A program made the position numbers and the translations under genes. Below, piece after piece: positions 18,713-28,322 of a stretch of 64,000 bases of DNA. Numbering within the stretch: position 1 is the stretch's first letter; each line of letters starts with the position of its first letter. The DNA is taken from positions 3,224,001 to 3,288,000 of the forward strand of contig LR134136.1 of the NCBI GenBank assembly GCA_900635495.1, in the 5' to 3' direction. The notes below the pieces were generated by a model, which saw only the letters and a list, made by a program, of their open reading frames with translations, was not told where the DNA came from and did not search any database. This DNA comes from Atlantibacter hermannii. Lineage in GTDB: Bacteria > Pseudomonadota > Gammaproteobacteria > Enterobacterales > Enterobacteriaceae.

Positions 18713-19873
18713 TCATATTGTCGCCAGACGCGACGCTGCTGCATCCAGGGTGGCGTCCTGTTTGGCGAAGCAGAGCCGGATCAGCTTATGTGGAAACGGC
18801 GCGGCGCAAAATACCGAGAGCGGAATTGCGGCCACGCCCACTTCCCGGGTTAGCCACTGGCAAAAACTCACATCGTCCAGGTCGCTAATCGCGCTGTAAT
18901 CGGCCAGTAAAAAGTAAGTGCCTTCCCCAGGCAATACCCGTAAACGGCTGGTGGAAAGCGCCGCCACAAAGCGATCGCGTTTGGCGCGATAAAATGCCGG
19001 TAAATCTTCATAGTGGGCTGGCTCTTCCCGCAGCATATCCGCCAGCGCCAACTGGGCCGGCGTATTCACCGAAAAGGTTAAATACTGGTGCACTTTGCGC
19101 AGCTCGGCACTTATGGCCGCTGGGGCCACGCAGTAGCCGATCTTCCAGCCGGTCATATGATAGGTTTTTCCGAATGACGACACCGCTACCGCCCGTGCGC
19201 GCAGCTGTGGATGCGCCAGTACGCTGGCGTGCCTCTCTCTGGCAAAACAGATGTGCTCATACACTTCATCGCTAATCACGTAGATTTCCCGGTCGGCGAT
19301 GGCCTGCCAAAGCGCCTCAAGGTCGCTTTTTTGCCAGACCGTGGCGGTCGGGTTATGGGGGGTATTCAGGATCACCAGCCGGGTACGCGGCGACAGCGCG
19401 GCAGCGAATGCCTGCCAGTCGACCTGAAAATGCGGCGGTTGCAATGCCAGACGCGTTAAGACCCCGCCGCTTAAGGTCACGGCTGGCGCGTAGCTGTCGT
19501 AGCTGGGGTCAAAGCAAATGACCTCATCCCCCGATCTTACCAGCGCGGTGATCGCCGCATATAACGCTTCGGTCGCCCCTGCCGTGACGGTGATATCGCT
19601 GTTACAGTCCGGACGATGGCCGTAAAGCGCGGCGGTTTTGTCAGCTATTGCCTCGCGTAACGCCTGCGCGCCGGTCATGGGCGCGTACTGGTTCGCCCCG
19701 CTTGCAACGTGTGCCGCCAGGCGCTCCTGTAAAAAACGCGGCCCGTCGAAATCAGGAAACCCCTGGGAAAGATTGATGGCGTTGTGCTGCTGCGCCAGTG
19801 CGCTCATTTGGGTAAAAATGGTGGTGCCCAGTGAGGGAAGTTTGCTCTGGGGAATCAAAGATATATCGCTCAT
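18713..19873 (-). CDS. ybdL: YbdL, PLP-dependent methionine aminotransferase
   Basis: Fold-type I aminotransferase, 386 residues as in E. coli, acting on methionine, histidine and phenylalanine. The PLP-binding lysine lies in SSFGKTYHMTGWKIGY. Other landmarks are INLSQGFPDFDG, NTPHNPTATVW and YVISDEVYEH. An in-frame upstream extension to 19906 exists, but MSDISLIPQSKLPSLG is the family start. It reads toward the convergent regulator gene and lies about 100 bases downstream of entH on the same strand; cstA, which separates them in E. coli, is missing. Confidence 0.93.
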   Translation of the reverse strand: MSDISLIPQSKLPSLGTTIFTQMSALAQQHNAINLSQGFPDFDGPRFLQERLAAHVASGANQYAPMTGAQALREAIADKTAALYGHRPDCNSDITVTAGATEALYAAITALVRSGDEVICFDPSYDSYAPAVTLSGGVLTRLALQPPHFQVDWQAFAAALSPRTRLVILNTPHNPTATVWQKSDLEALWQAIADREIYVISDEVYEHICFARERHASVLAHPQLRARAVAVSSFGKTYHMTGWKIGYCVAPAAISAELRKVHQYLTFSVNTPAQLALADMLREEPAHYEDLPAFYRAKRDRFVAALSTSRLRVLPGEGTYFLLADYSAISDLDDVSFCQWLTREVGVAAIPLSVFCAAPFPHKLIRLCFAKQDATLDAAASRLATI

Positions 19874-19970
19874 CGTGCCGTACCCTGCGGGAAAACATCT
19901 CTCCACTATAGCACGGCGCGCTTGTTGAACCGCCCGCGGCGTAGCGCACTTCCCTGCGCTGCCCGGACGT

Positions 19971-20384
19971 TTAGCCCATCACCATGGTGCTTAACCGACT
20001 GGTGCAGCACCGCCGCCCGTCAGCATCATAAATGACGATCTCCCAACACTGGCTTTGACGGCCTGGATGGATAACGCGGCATACCCCGCGTACCGTGCCG
20101 TCAAAAATGGGCCGATGATGCGTTGCGCTCAGTTCGGTACCGACCACGCTTTGTCCCTCTTTCGTGGTCAAAAAACCGGCCATAGAACCGAGGGTTTCCG
20201 CCAGCGCCGCCGATGCGCCGCCGTGCAGTAAACCAAACGGCTGGCGCGTGCGGCTGTCCACGGGCATTTCTGCCGTTAGCGTATCGTCGCCGATGTCGGT
20301 AAAGACAATGCCGAGATGGGCCACCAGCGTGCCCTCGCTCATGGCATTCAGCGCATCAAGAGTCAGTGTGCGTTTCCAGATCAT
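19971..20384 (-). CDS. entH: EntH, proofreading thioesterase of enterobactin synthesis
   Basis: Hot-dog-fold thioesterase of 137 residues that frees wrongly charged EntB carrier protein. The active-site region is PFGLLHGGASAALAETLGS, with the catalytic acid in the helix after HGG. It follows entA with no gap and closes the entCEBAH operon. Confidence 0.95.
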   Translation of the reverse strand: MIWKRTLTLDALNAMSEGTLVAHLGIVFTDIGDDTLTAEMPVDSRTRQPFGLLHGGASAALAETLGSMAGFLTTKEGQSVVGTELSATHHRPIFDGTVRGVCRVIHPGRQSQCWEIVIYDADGRRCCTSRLSTMVMG

Positions 20385-21134
20385 TCAGGCTCCCAGGGTT
20401 GACCCGCCATCGATCACAATATCCTGCAACGTGATATGGCTGGCCTGTTCGGACGCCAGAAAGGTAATCACGCTGGCGATCTCATGCGGTCTGGCAATTT
20501 TTCCCAGGGGAATGCCGAGCTTAAACTGTTCGGCGAATCCGGCGATACGGCGCTGCTCCGCATCGTCCGTGGTCCAAAGCGTCCGTTGCATATCGGTGTC
20601 GGTCGAGCCCGGGGACACCAGGTTGACCCGCACGCCGAAGGGCGCCAGTTCCAGCCCCACGGTAAGCGTCAGGCTTTTCAGCGCGGCTTTCGAGGCACCG
20701 TAAGCCGACATACCGATGCGTGGCGTGTGGGCCGCGTCAGACGCGACCGTGACAATCGCCCCGCTGCGCTGCGCCCGGAATCGCGGCATGACCTGCTGAT
20801 ACAGATGAAACGCGCCCCCCACATTCACCGCAAACGTCTGCTGCCAGTCGGCATGGGACAACGCATCCGTCGCGCCCATACGTAAAATACCCGCGGCGTT
20901 AACCAGCACGTCAAGGCGCGGGCTGGCCGCGAACAGACGAGCGCACACCTGCTCCACCTGTCGCGCATCGGCGATATCCAGTTGTTCGATGGCAAAAGGA
21001 TACGCGCCGTCGAACGCCACATCGAGCCCCACCACCGTCGCGCCCTGCTGATGAAAAGCCAGCGCGGCAGCGTAACCGATGCCTTTCCCGGCCCCGGTCA
21101 CCCAGACTGTTTTCCCGTCAAACAGACCTGCCAT
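20385..21134 (-). CDS. entA: EntA, 2,3-dihydro-2,3-dihydroxybenzoate dehydrogenase
   Basis: Short-chain dehydrogenase/reductase, 249 residues, oxidising the EntB product to 2,3-dihydroxybenzoate with NAD+. The nucleotide motif is VTGAGKGIGYA, with NAAG and the catalytic S...YGASK (Tyr and Lys in MSAYGASKAALK). The start ATG shares one base with the entB stop, indicating translational coupling. Confidence 0.96.
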   Translation of the reverse strand: MAGLFDGKTVWVTGAGKGIGYAAALAFHQQGATVVGLDVAFDGAYPFAIEQLDIADARQVEQVCARLFAASPRLDVLVNAAGILRMGATDALSHADWQQTFAVNVGGAFHLYQQVMPRFRAQRSGAIVTVASDAAHTPRIGMSAYGASKAALKSLTLTVGLELAPFGVRVNLVSPGSTDTDMQRTLWTTDDAEQRRIAGFAEQFKLGIPLGKIARPHEIASVITFLASEQASHITLQDIVIDGGSTLGA

Positions 21135-21985
21135 CAGCGTGCGTCCCGGCTGAGCAGCGCCCACCACGCGTCAATGGTCGGTTTCTTCGCCAGCATCACG
21201 AAATCAATGTCCGGATGCACCTGACGCCAGCGCGACGCCAGCGCCATCATGCGTACCGAATCCAGGCCATAATCGATCAGGTTTTCATCGTCTTCCGGCT
21301 CGTCGGTTTCATCCAGCAGCGGCAGTATCAGCGCACGCAGTTGCGCTTTGCTTTGCGGCGTCGGCAGAAGATCGGCGGTCATCACCACGCGTCCGGCGCG
21401 ACCCGCTACATATTTCAGCGCCATCAGATGCTCTTCCCGGCTGAAATCGGCCAGCGCGTCGGCCACCATAAACGGCTGAATGTCACGCATGAAGGCGTCG
21501 GTGGCGGTGATCATGCAGCCGATGTGGGCGTAAACGCCGCAAATCAACAGTTGATCGCGGCCAGACGCTTTCAGCGCCTGCTCCAGCGGCGAACGATGAA
21601 ACGCGCTGTAGCGCCACTTCACTAATACCGTGTCGTCGTGATCGGGCGTCAGTTGCGCCACAACCTTTTGCTGTTCCGGATAGTTATTCAGCCCCGGCCC
21701 CCACATATCGTTGAGCAGCGCGCGGTCTTCCGGACTCTGGTTCTGTGGCTGGGCGGTGTAATAGACCGGAATGCCCTGCTGTTTGCAGTAGCGACGCAGC
21801 GCGGCGATATTGGCGATCACCTGCGCCATCATCGGGCATGCCTCGCCCCAGAAATTAATGAAATAATCCTGCATATCGTGGATCAGCAGTGCGGCGCGGG
21901 TCGGCTCAAAGTCCCACTGCACTTTATTGTCTGGGATGTCTGCCGCAACCGGCAGGGTGTACGCGTTAAGTCCCGGGATTGCCAT
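21134..21985 (-). CDS. entB: EntB, isochorismatase and aryl carrier protein
   Basis: Bifunctional, 283 residues. The N-terminal isochorismatase (about 1-210; LLIHDMQDYF, KWRYSAFHRSPLE, CGVYAHIGC) hydrolyses isochorismate. The C-terminal aryl carrier domain (about 215-283) carries the phosphopantetheine serine in DYGLDSVRMM. Start MAIPGLNAYTLP; an in-frame codon five residues upstream is possible but not family-like. Serves as the 2,3-dihydroxybenzoate carrier charged by EntE and modified by EntD. Confidence 0.96.
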   Translation of the reverse strand: MAIPGLNAYTLPVAADIPDNKVQWDFEPTRAALLIHDMQDYFINFWGEACPMMAQVIANIAALRRYCKQQGIPVYYTAQPQNQSPEDRALLNDMWGPGLNNYPEQQKVVAQLTPDHDDTVLVKWRYSAFHRSPLEQALKASGRDQLLICGVYAHIGCMITATDAFMRDIQPFMVADALADFSREEHLMALKYVAGRAGRVVMTADLLPTPQSKAQLRALILPLLDETDEPEDDENLIDYGLDSVRMMALASRWRQVHPDIDFVMLAKKPTIDAWWALLSRDAR

Positions 21986-21996
21986 TTTACTCTCCT

Positions 21997-23610
21997 TCAA
22001 AATGCCGACTGGCGCGTGGCCAGCCGTTGACGCAACTGTTTTTTATCGACTTTGCCCACCGGCGTAAGCGGCAGCTCACTCACGCTTTCCACCCGGTCCG
22101 GCAGTTTGAATTCCGCGACGCCGAGCTCGCGCAGAAAACGACGGATCTCAACCGCTTTTACTGGCCGACAGGTCACCAGGAAGGCGCAACTTTTCTCGCC
22201 CATCAGGCTGTCTTCCATCGACACCAGTGCGGCCTGCAGGATCGCCTCATGCCGCAGCAGTAAGTTCTCGATCTCTTCAGCCGCGATCTTTTCACCACCC
22301 CGGTTGATCTGATCTTTTTCGCGGCCCTGCACCGTGATATAGCCATCTTCATCGATGGAAATCAGATCGCCGGAGCTGTAAAACCCGTTAGCGTCAAAGG
22401 CCTGGGCATTGTGCTCCGGACTCCGGTAATAGCCCCGGAAGGTGTAAGGCCCACGGGTCATCAGACGCCCTGTCTGTCCGACAGGCAGGGGATTGCCCTT
22501 TTCATCCGCCACCCAGACCTCATCATCCGGGCACATTGGCCGCCCCTGGGTGGTGAAAATGCGCGCATCGCTGTCGTCGAGACGGGTATAGTTGACCAGC
22601 CCTTCCGCCATGCCGAACACCTGTTGTAGCTGGCAACCCAGCTCGGCGGGAATGCGCGCTGCCAGCGTATTCGACAAACGCGCCCCGCCTACCTGCAGCA
22701 GCCGTAGCGAAGCCAACTGCCCACGATCTTCACCTTCATTCAACGCGTGCAACCACAGACTCACCGCCGGGGGCACCAGTGCGGTGACGTTAATCTGATG
22801 ACGGGCGATAAGGCCAAAACAGTGACCGGGACTCGGGTCGTTAGCCAACACGACGGTTCCCCCGGCCAGAAATACGCCCAGCGAGCCAGGCGAACTCATC
22901 GGGAAGTTGTGCGCCGCCGGGAGCGCGCATAAATAGCGGGTGTTGGCGTCAAACCGGCAAATCTCATTACTGCGGCGAATGCTGTAGTAGTAATCGTTAT
23001 GGGTGCGAGGGATCAGCTTAGGGGTGCCGGTACTGCCGCCTGAAAGCTGGAAGAATGCCACTTCATCAGCGGGGGTGGGGGTGGCGATAAATCCCTGCGC
23101 CGGTTCCTCAATGAGACGCGCCATGCTGGCTTCACCATTGTCACGATGGAGCACCACTTCGCGAATCGACGGCACGCATTCGCGCAGCTGCGCCAGATAC
23201 GCATCGCTGGCAAACAAGGCATGTTCCCGATCGGCGATCAGCAGCGCAGGTTCGATCTGCCGGGCGTAAGCCTCCAGCTCGGTACGTTGATGGCTGAACA
23301 GCGCATTCACCGGCGCGATGCCGATTTTCAGCAGCGCAAAGAAGGCGATATAGAATTCCGCCACGTTGCCCAGTTGCACCAGCGCGGTATCGCCACGGCG
23401 TAAACCGCGCCGCGCCAGCGCTGCCGCCAGCCGGTGAGCGGCCTGCTCAAGTTCGCGGTAAGTCAGTGTGCGGTCGCCATCTGTTAACGCTACCGCATCA
23501 TTTTCCGCATGACGCTGCAGAATGTCGTTCAGCGGCTCATCCAGCCAGTAACCCTTCTCGCGGTAGCGTGCGGCAAGCTCTTCCGGCCAGCGGGTGTAGG
23601 GAATAATCAT
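21997..23610 (-). CDS. entE: EntE, 2,3-dihydroxybenzoate-AMP ligase
   Basis: Adenylation enzyme of 537 residues that activates 2,3-dihydroxybenzoate and loads it on EntB. ANL-family motifs: P-loop FQLSGGSTGTPKLIPRTH, FGMAEGLVNYTRL, YFRGY-type and SGDLISIDEDGYI. The catalytic lysine lies near the end in PVGKVDKKQLRQ. The start overlaps the entC stop by one base; entB follows after 11 bases. Confidence 0.96.
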   Translation of the reverse strand: MIIPYTRWPEELAARYREKGYWLDEPLNDILQRHAENDAVALTDGDRTLTYRELEQAAHRLAAALARRGLRRGDTALVQLGNVAEFYIAFFALLKIGIAPVNALFSHQRTELEAYARQIEPALLIADREHALFASDAYLAQLRECVPSIREVVLHRDNGEASMARLIEEPAQGFIATPTPADEVAFFQLSGGSTGTPKLIPRTHNDYYYSIRRSNEICRFDANTRYLCALPAAHNFPMSSPGSLGVFLAGGTVVLANDPSPGHCFGLIARHQINVTALVPPAVSLWLHALNEGEDRGQLASLRLLQVGGARLSNTLAARIPAELGCQLQQVFGMAEGLVNYTRLDDSDARIFTTQGRPMCPDDEVWVADEKGNPLPVGQTGRLMTRGPYTFRGYYRSPEHNAQAFDANGFYSSGDLISIDEDGYITVQGREKDQINRGGEKIAAEEIENLLLRHEAILQAALVSMEDSLMGEKSCAFLVTCRPVKAVEIRRFLRELGVAEFKLPDRVESVSELPLTPVGKVDKKQLRQRLATRQSAF

Positions 23611-24797
23611 CAAACGCTCCTGTCGTTCAGGCCAAATACGTTGAGCATGGTGGACAGCTTGACGCCTGTTTCATGCCACTCGGATTCCGCGACCGAAGCC
23701 GGAACAATGCCCGCTCCGGCGAAGCAGCGGATCTGGTTATCTTTTAACCGTGCACAGCGGATCGCCACCGCCCATTCACCGTTACCCCGGTCATCGCACC
23801 AGCCGACGATCCCACCGAACAGTTCACGGTCAAACGGCTCCAGTTCGGCAATCACCTGACGGGCGACGGTATGCGGGAAACCGCTTAGCGCAGGGGTGGG
23901 ATGCAGCAGACAGGCCAGCGACAGCGCGTTTTCCTGCTCAGAACGCGTTTCACCGGCGATCGCTGTCGCCAGATGCCACAGCGTCGGGGTGGTAATCAGC
24001 GACGGAATTTCCGGTACCTCTAAACGCTGGCTTCGTCCGGCGAGGATCTGGCGCATCGCCTGAGTGACCAGCTGATGCTCATGGCGATCTTTAGTGGAGT
24101 TCAGTAGCCGATCGCCCACAAGTTTGTCTTCGGTTTGATTCGGATGACGTCGCGCCGATCCTGCGAGCGGCAGCGACCAGAAATGCTGATTTTCTTTTCG
24201 CAGCAGCAACTCGGGGCTGGCGCCGATCAACGCCCCGCCATCCGCCAGCGGAACGTGGAAGTTGTAACTGCCGGGATTAAGCGCCACCAGCCGGTTCAGG
24301 AGTTGATGGCGATCCGGCGCGCTGGCCGTGGAGATATCAATCAGGCGCGACAACACCACTTTACGCACGTCCGGGGTTGCTGTGAGCGCGGCGGCGCGCT
24401 CCACCATGTCAAGAAACTGTGTCTTTTCAGGTATCGCCTGCTGCGCGGTCAGTTGCAACTGTGGCGGCGCGGCAGTGCGTGCGCTGGCGAGCATCTCGCT
24501 GTGGGAAAATGACTGATATTCACGCGGGACAAACAGCGCCGATGGTTTGCGGGTGTCGAACGGGATCGCGCCGACCACAATCGGGCGAGAACAGCCGAGT
24601 TTACGCGCGGCGGCGAACGTCTCCCGCAACCGCTGCTGAAACTCGCCGTTAAGATCTTCGCCATCGGCAGCAGGCGCTGTCAGGCGAGTCAAACAGCCGG
24701 ACGTCGCCAGATTGCGATGCGGCGACATAAAGAAAAAACTGTCCGGTGAAAGGGTGACAGCGCGCTGTTGGGTTTCCTCAGCCAAAGACGCCTCCAT
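23610..24797 (-). CDS. entC: EntC, isochorismate synthase
   Basis: Chorismate-utilising enzyme, 395 residues, first step of the pathway (chorismate to isochorismate). Signature blocks: YNFHVPLADGGALIGASPE, PLAGSARR, HPTPALSGFP and FDRELFGGIVGW. First gene of the entCEBAH operon, divergent from fepB across Fur-box-like sequences. Confidence 0.96.
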   Translation of the reverse strand: MEASLAEETQQRAVTLSPDSFFFMSPHRNLATSGCLTRLTAPAADGEDLNGEFQQRLRETFAAARKLGCSRPIVVGAIPFDTRKPSALFVPREYQSFSHSEMLASARTAAPPQLQLTAQQAIPEKTQFLDMVERAAALTATPDVRKVVLSRLIDISTASAPDRHQLLNRLVALNPGSYNFHVPLADGGALIGASPELLLRKENQHFWSLPLAGSARRHPNQTEDKLVGDRLLNSTKDRHEHQLVTQAMRQILAGRSQRLEVPEIPSLITTPTLWHLATAIAGETRSEQENALSLACLLHPTPALSGFPHTVARQVIAELEPFDRELFGGIVGWCDDRGNGEWAVAIRCARLKDNQIRCFAGAGIVPASVAESEWHETGVKLSTMLNVFGLNDRSV

Positions 24798-24822
24798 ACG
24801 CTCCTCCTTAGAATGATAAGTT

Positions 24823-24843
24823 GTTTAATAATTATTATCATTT
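24823..24843 (-). promoter_or_regulatory. Fur box for entCEBAH
   Basis: Read on the minus strand, AAATGATAATAATTATTAAAC matches the GATAATGATAATCATTATC consensus well. It lies 26-46 bases upstream of entC, and a partly matching gataag unit follows toward entC. Confidence 0.8.
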
Positions 24844-24963
24844 GCGTTTGGAGGCGTAACCTAAGGCGAAAGCGCTTGATTGTCAATGCAGGTTGTGTGA
24901 TTTCGCCGCCGGGCTAACGGCAATTTTGACCAAGAGTTCTTGCAACCGGAATGGGCTATGTTG

Positions 24964-24983
24964 AAAATGAGAAGCATTATTAA
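24964..24983 (+). promoter_or_regulatory. Fur-box-like site for fepB
   Basis: AAATGAGAAGCATTATTAAC keeps most of the Fur consensus and ends 23 bases before the fepB start. Weaker than the entC site, but in the expected place. Confidence 0.6.
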
Positions 24984-25006
24984 CCTGTAACCATGGATGC
25001 TACGCT

Positions 25007-25963
25007 GTGAAATTACGCTTCACTTTTGGGCTGCTTTTCTCCCTGCTTGCTTTCGGATTTTCCTCACTTACCCTGGCCGCCGAATGGCCGCGTCAGATTC
25101 AGGACAGCCGCGGCACGCATACGCTTGAGCAGCCACCGCAACGCATTGTTTCGACCAGCGTGACGCTGACCGGTTCGCTGCTGGCGATTGACGCGCCGGT
25201 GGTAGCCAGCGGCGCAACGTCGCCGGGCAATCGGGTAGCAGATTCTCAGGGGTTCCTGAAACAGTGGGGTGACGTGGCGAAGCAGCGTCAGGTGCAGCGG
25301 CTGTACATCGGGGAAGCCAATGCCGAAGCCGTCGCGGCGCAGATGCCGGATTTGATTCTGATTAGCGCCACCGGCGGCGACTCGGCCATCATGCTGTATG
25401 ACCAGCTTTCCGCTATCGCACCGACGTTGATCATTAATTACGACGACAAAAGCTGGCAGCAACTGTTAACCCAACTGGGCGAGATCACCGGCCACGAACA
25501 GCAGGCGGCGCAACGCATCGCCAGTTTTGATAAGCAGCTTGCTGAGGTTAAAGCGCAGATCGCCCTGCCGCCGCAACCGGTAACCGCTCTGGTGTATAAC
25601 CCGGCGGCGCATGGCGCGAATATCTGGACGCCGGAATCGGCACAGGGGAAATTGTTGCAGCAGTTGGGCTTTACCCAGGCGACGCTGCCCGCGAATCTGC
25701 AAACCAGCCAGACCCAGGGCAAACGTCACGATATCATTCAGGTGGGGGGTGAAAATCTGGCTTCGGCATTAAATGGCGAAACGCTGTTTTTATTCGCCGG
25801 CGATGAGCAGGACGCCAGAGCGCTGGCGCAAAATCCCCTGCTTAAACATCTGCCTGCGGTGCAGCAGCAGCGCGTTTATCCGCTGGGTACCGAAACGTTC
25901 CGCCTTGATTACTACAGTGCCAGCCAGTTACTGGCCCGGCTGACGCAGCTGTTTAAATCATGA
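25007..25963 (+). CDS. fepB: FepB, ferric enterobactin periplasmic binding protein
   Basis: 318 residues with a signal peptide (about 1-24, ending LTLAAEW). Type III periplasmic binding protein carrying ferric enterobactin from FepA to FepDGC. Typical blocks: RIVSTSVTLTGSLLAI, PDLILISATGGDS, GTETFRLDYYSA. The start codon appears to be GTG (25007). A five-codon ATG minicistron (24993-25010, MDATL) ends in a TGA that overlaps this GTG. The 3' end overlaps that of convergent entS by six bases. Confidence 0.94.
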   Translation: MKLRFTFGLLFSLLAFGFSSLTLAAEWPRQIQDSRGTHTLEQPPQRIVSTSVTLTGSLLAIDAPVVASGATSPGNRVADSQGFLKQWGDVAKQRQVQRLYIGEANAEAVAAQMPDLILISATGGDSAIMLYDQLSAIAPTLIINYDDKSWQQLLTQLGEITGHEQQAAQRIASFDKQLAEVKAQIALPPQPVTALVYNPAAHGANIWTPESAQGKLLQQLGFTQATLPANLQTSQTQGKRHDIIQVGGENLASALNGETLFLFAGDEQDARALAQNPLLKHLPAVQQQRVYPLGTETFRLDYYSASQLLARLTQLFKS

Positions 25964-27205
25964 TGACTGCGCCGTTTGCGGCGCAGGTTGGCGAAAGCGG
26001 CGCAGTTCATTGAGCAACAGCGCCAGTAACACGCCCGTGACTGCCAGCCCGGCTCCGCTGATGCTGGCCGAGGCGGCGGGCGTTAACAGTGTTCCCATCG
26101 CCCCCAGCAGGGCCGCGCCGATAGCATCACCCGTGACGTTCTGCGCAGTCCATAATCCATTGATGCGCCCCAGCATCTCGTCCGGCGTTTGCGTCTGGAT
26201 CAGCGTGTACTGCAACAGCGAGCTAATCGCGCTGAGATAGCCAAACAGCGCCAGACATGCCGCACCGGCCACCCAGAACGGCATCATGCCAAAAACGCCT
26301 ACCGCTATAAACGCGGCAATCGTGGTCAGGAGCATCACCCGGCCTGGCATCGCAACATGGGCGATGCGTCCGCTGGTTAACGCGCCAAGCGCCGCGCCGA
26401 GCGGAACGGCAGCATATAAAAAGCCAATCTGGCTTGCCGACATCAGCCAGTGCCCCGCCAACGCCGGGTACAGCACCCGTACTGCGCTTGCCATCGTCAG
26501 TAGCGCCCCCACCAGCGCCACCCCGCCAATCAGCGGGTTGCCCAGCAGGAAACGAAACGCCTGAAGCAGCGCCCGCAGCGGGTGTTCGCGTTGCATTTGC
26601 GGCGCAGGCATGCGCGGCAGGCTGAATAAGGGGATTAGCGTGATAAACGTGCCGAGCGCCGCCAGGCCGAAGTTCCACGCCACGCCACCGCTCGCCAACA
26701 ATAAGCCGCCCAGCATTGGCGCGATCACTGAACCCAGGCGCACCGTGAGCATGGTGATCGCCCCCGCCTGCATCACATTTTCGCGCCCCACAATTCCCGG
26801 CGTCGCCGCCAGCAGCGCCGTTACGCCAAGCGCGCCGAAAAAGCCATCCCACAGTCCCAGCAGATAAATGGCGGTTAACGACGGCGCCGGCAACAGGGCG
26901 TTAATAAACAAGCCGATAAATCCAAGCCCGCAGGTGGAACGGGCAATCAGGATCAGCCGTTTGCGTTCATGGCGATCTGCCAGCACCCCGCCGGAAATCA
27001 GGCCGATAAACATGGCGCCGCCAGTCAGGGTAACCGCCAGCCCCACCAGCCAGGGCGAGCCAGTCAGGGTCTGAATTTGAACCGGCACCGCCACGCCCAG
27101 AAGCCCCAGAGAAACAATGGAAATAAAGCGCGCAAGGAACACCGCCCGAAACGCAGCGTTAGTTTTGAGCAGGGAAAGATTAAGCAACAGCGAATGTTGG
27201 TTCAT
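25958..27205 (-). CDS. entS: EntS, enterobactin exporter
   Basis: Major facilitator superfamily protein, 415 residues, 12 predicted transmembrane segments, exporting enterobactin across the inner membrane. The MFS loop motif GVLADRHERKRLIL lies between helices 2 and 3. Divergent from fepD across a Fur box, as in E. coli. Confidence 0.95.
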   Translation of the reverse strand: MNQHSLLLNLSLLKTNAAFRAVFLARFISIVSLGLLGVAVPVQIQTLTGSPWLVGLAVTLTGGAMFIGLISGGVLADRHERKRLILIARSTCGLGFIGLFINALLPAPSLTAIYLLGLWDGFFGALGVTALLAATPGIVGRENVMQAGAITMLTVRLGSVIAPMLGGLLLASGGVAWNFGLAALGTFITLIPLFSLPRMPAPQMQREHPLRALLQAFRFLLGNPLIGGVALVGALLTMASAVRVLYPALAGHWLMSASQIGFLYAAVPLGAALGALTSGRIAHVAMPGRVMLLTTIAAFIAVGVFGMMPFWVAGAACLALFGYLSAISSLLQYTLIQTQTPDEMLGRINGLWTAQNVTGDAIGAALLGAMGTLLTPAASASISGAGLAVTGVLLALLLNELRRFRQPAPQTAQSS

Positions 27206-27273
27206 TACATGACCTTAGAGCGGAATTTTTCTTTACCGGGTAACGGGAACGTCATGCTAACATAGCCCAATAC

Positions 27274-27295
27274 GAGTGATAATAACTATCATTAC
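27274..27295 (+). promoter_or_regulatory. Fur box between entS and fepD
   Basis: GTGATAATAACTATCATTAC is a nearly perfect Fur box about 20 bases before fepD and about 70 bases before entS. It probably controls both. Confidence 0.82.
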
Positions 27296-27314
27296 CAATT
27301 GTGGATTATTTGTG

Positions 27315-28322
27315 ATGTCGCTTTTTCGGTTACCAGGGCGCATGGCCGCGCTGTTGGGCCTGCTCATTTTGCTGTTGCTGATGATGGCGCTCAGCCTGTC
27401 CATTGGCGCCAAACCCGTTGAATTTTCCGTGGTGCTGGAGGCATTAACCGGTCAGTGCCAGAGCCCCGATTGCACGATTATTCGCGATGTCCGCCTGCCG
27501 AGGACGCTGGCGGGATTGCTGGCTGGCGGCGCGTTAGGGGTCTCCGGCGCGCTGATGCAAACCCTCAGCCGTAACCCGCTTGCCGACCCGGGCCTGCTGG
27601 GCGTTAATTCCGGCGCCAGCTTCGCCATTGTTGTCGGCACAGCGCTGTTAGGCCTCACCTCTCCCATGATGCTACTGGCTCTGGCCTTCGGCGGCGCGAT
27701 GGCGGCGTCTCTGGTCGTGGCGTTTACCGGCAGCGCGGGCGGCGGGCAACTTAGCCCGGTGCGCCTGACGCTGGCGGGCGTTGCCCTCGCCGCCGTGCTG
27801 GAAGGGCTTTCCAGCGGGATTTCGCTGCTTAATCCGGTGGTGTATGACCAGTTGCGCTTCTGGCAGTCCGGCTCGCTGGATATCCGCACCCTGGCGACGC
27901 TTAAAGTGGTCCTGCTGCCGGTGTTGCTGGGCCTGGCGATCGCAATGGTGCTTGGGCGCGCATTAAACAGCCTCAGTATGGGAAGCGACACCGCCACCGC
28001 GCTCGGCAGCCGCGTCGCCCGTACGCAAATTTTTGGACTGGTGGCGATTACCCTGCTGTGCGGCAGCGCCACGGCGCTGGTCGGCCCCATTGCGTTTATT
28101 GGTCTGATGATGCCGCACCTTTCTCGCTGGCTGGTGGGGCAGGATCATCGCTGGACGCTTCCCGCCACGCTGCTGGCAACGCCGCTGCTGCTGCTGCTCG
28201 CCGATGTGACAGGTCGTCTGATTGTACCCGGTGAACTTCGGGTGTCGGTGGTCAGCGCGTTTATCGGCGCGCCGGTGCTGATTTATCTGGTGCGCCGCCG
28301 ACGTCATGGAGTGACATTATGA
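27315..28322 (+). CDS. fepD: FepD, ferric enterobactin permease
   Basis: BtuC/FecCD-family inner-membrane permease, 335 residues, 9-10 hydrophobic helices. Family block LPRTLAGLLAGGALGVSGAL and the ABC-coupling segment FIGLMMPHLSRWLVG. I start at MSLFRLPGRM (27315); an upstream in-frame stretch overlaps the Fur box and is unlikely to be translated. The last four bases (ATGA) overlap fepG. Confidence 0.95.
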   Translation: MSLFRLPGRMAALLGLLILLLLMMALSLSIGAKPVEFSVVLEALTGQCQSPDCTIIRDVRLPRTLAGLLAGGALGVSGALMQTLSRNPLADPGLLGVNSGASFAIVVGTALLGLTSPMMLLALAFGGAMAASLVVAFTGSAGGGQLSPVRLTLAGVALAAVLEGLSSGISLLNPVVYDQLRFWQSGSLDIRTLATLKVVLLPVLLGLAIAMVLGRALNSLSMGSDTATALGSRVARTQIFGLVAITLLCGSATALVGPIAFIGLMMPHLSRWLVGQDHRWTLPATLLATPLLLLLADVTGRLIVPGELRVSVVSAFIGAPVLIYLVRRRRHGVTL

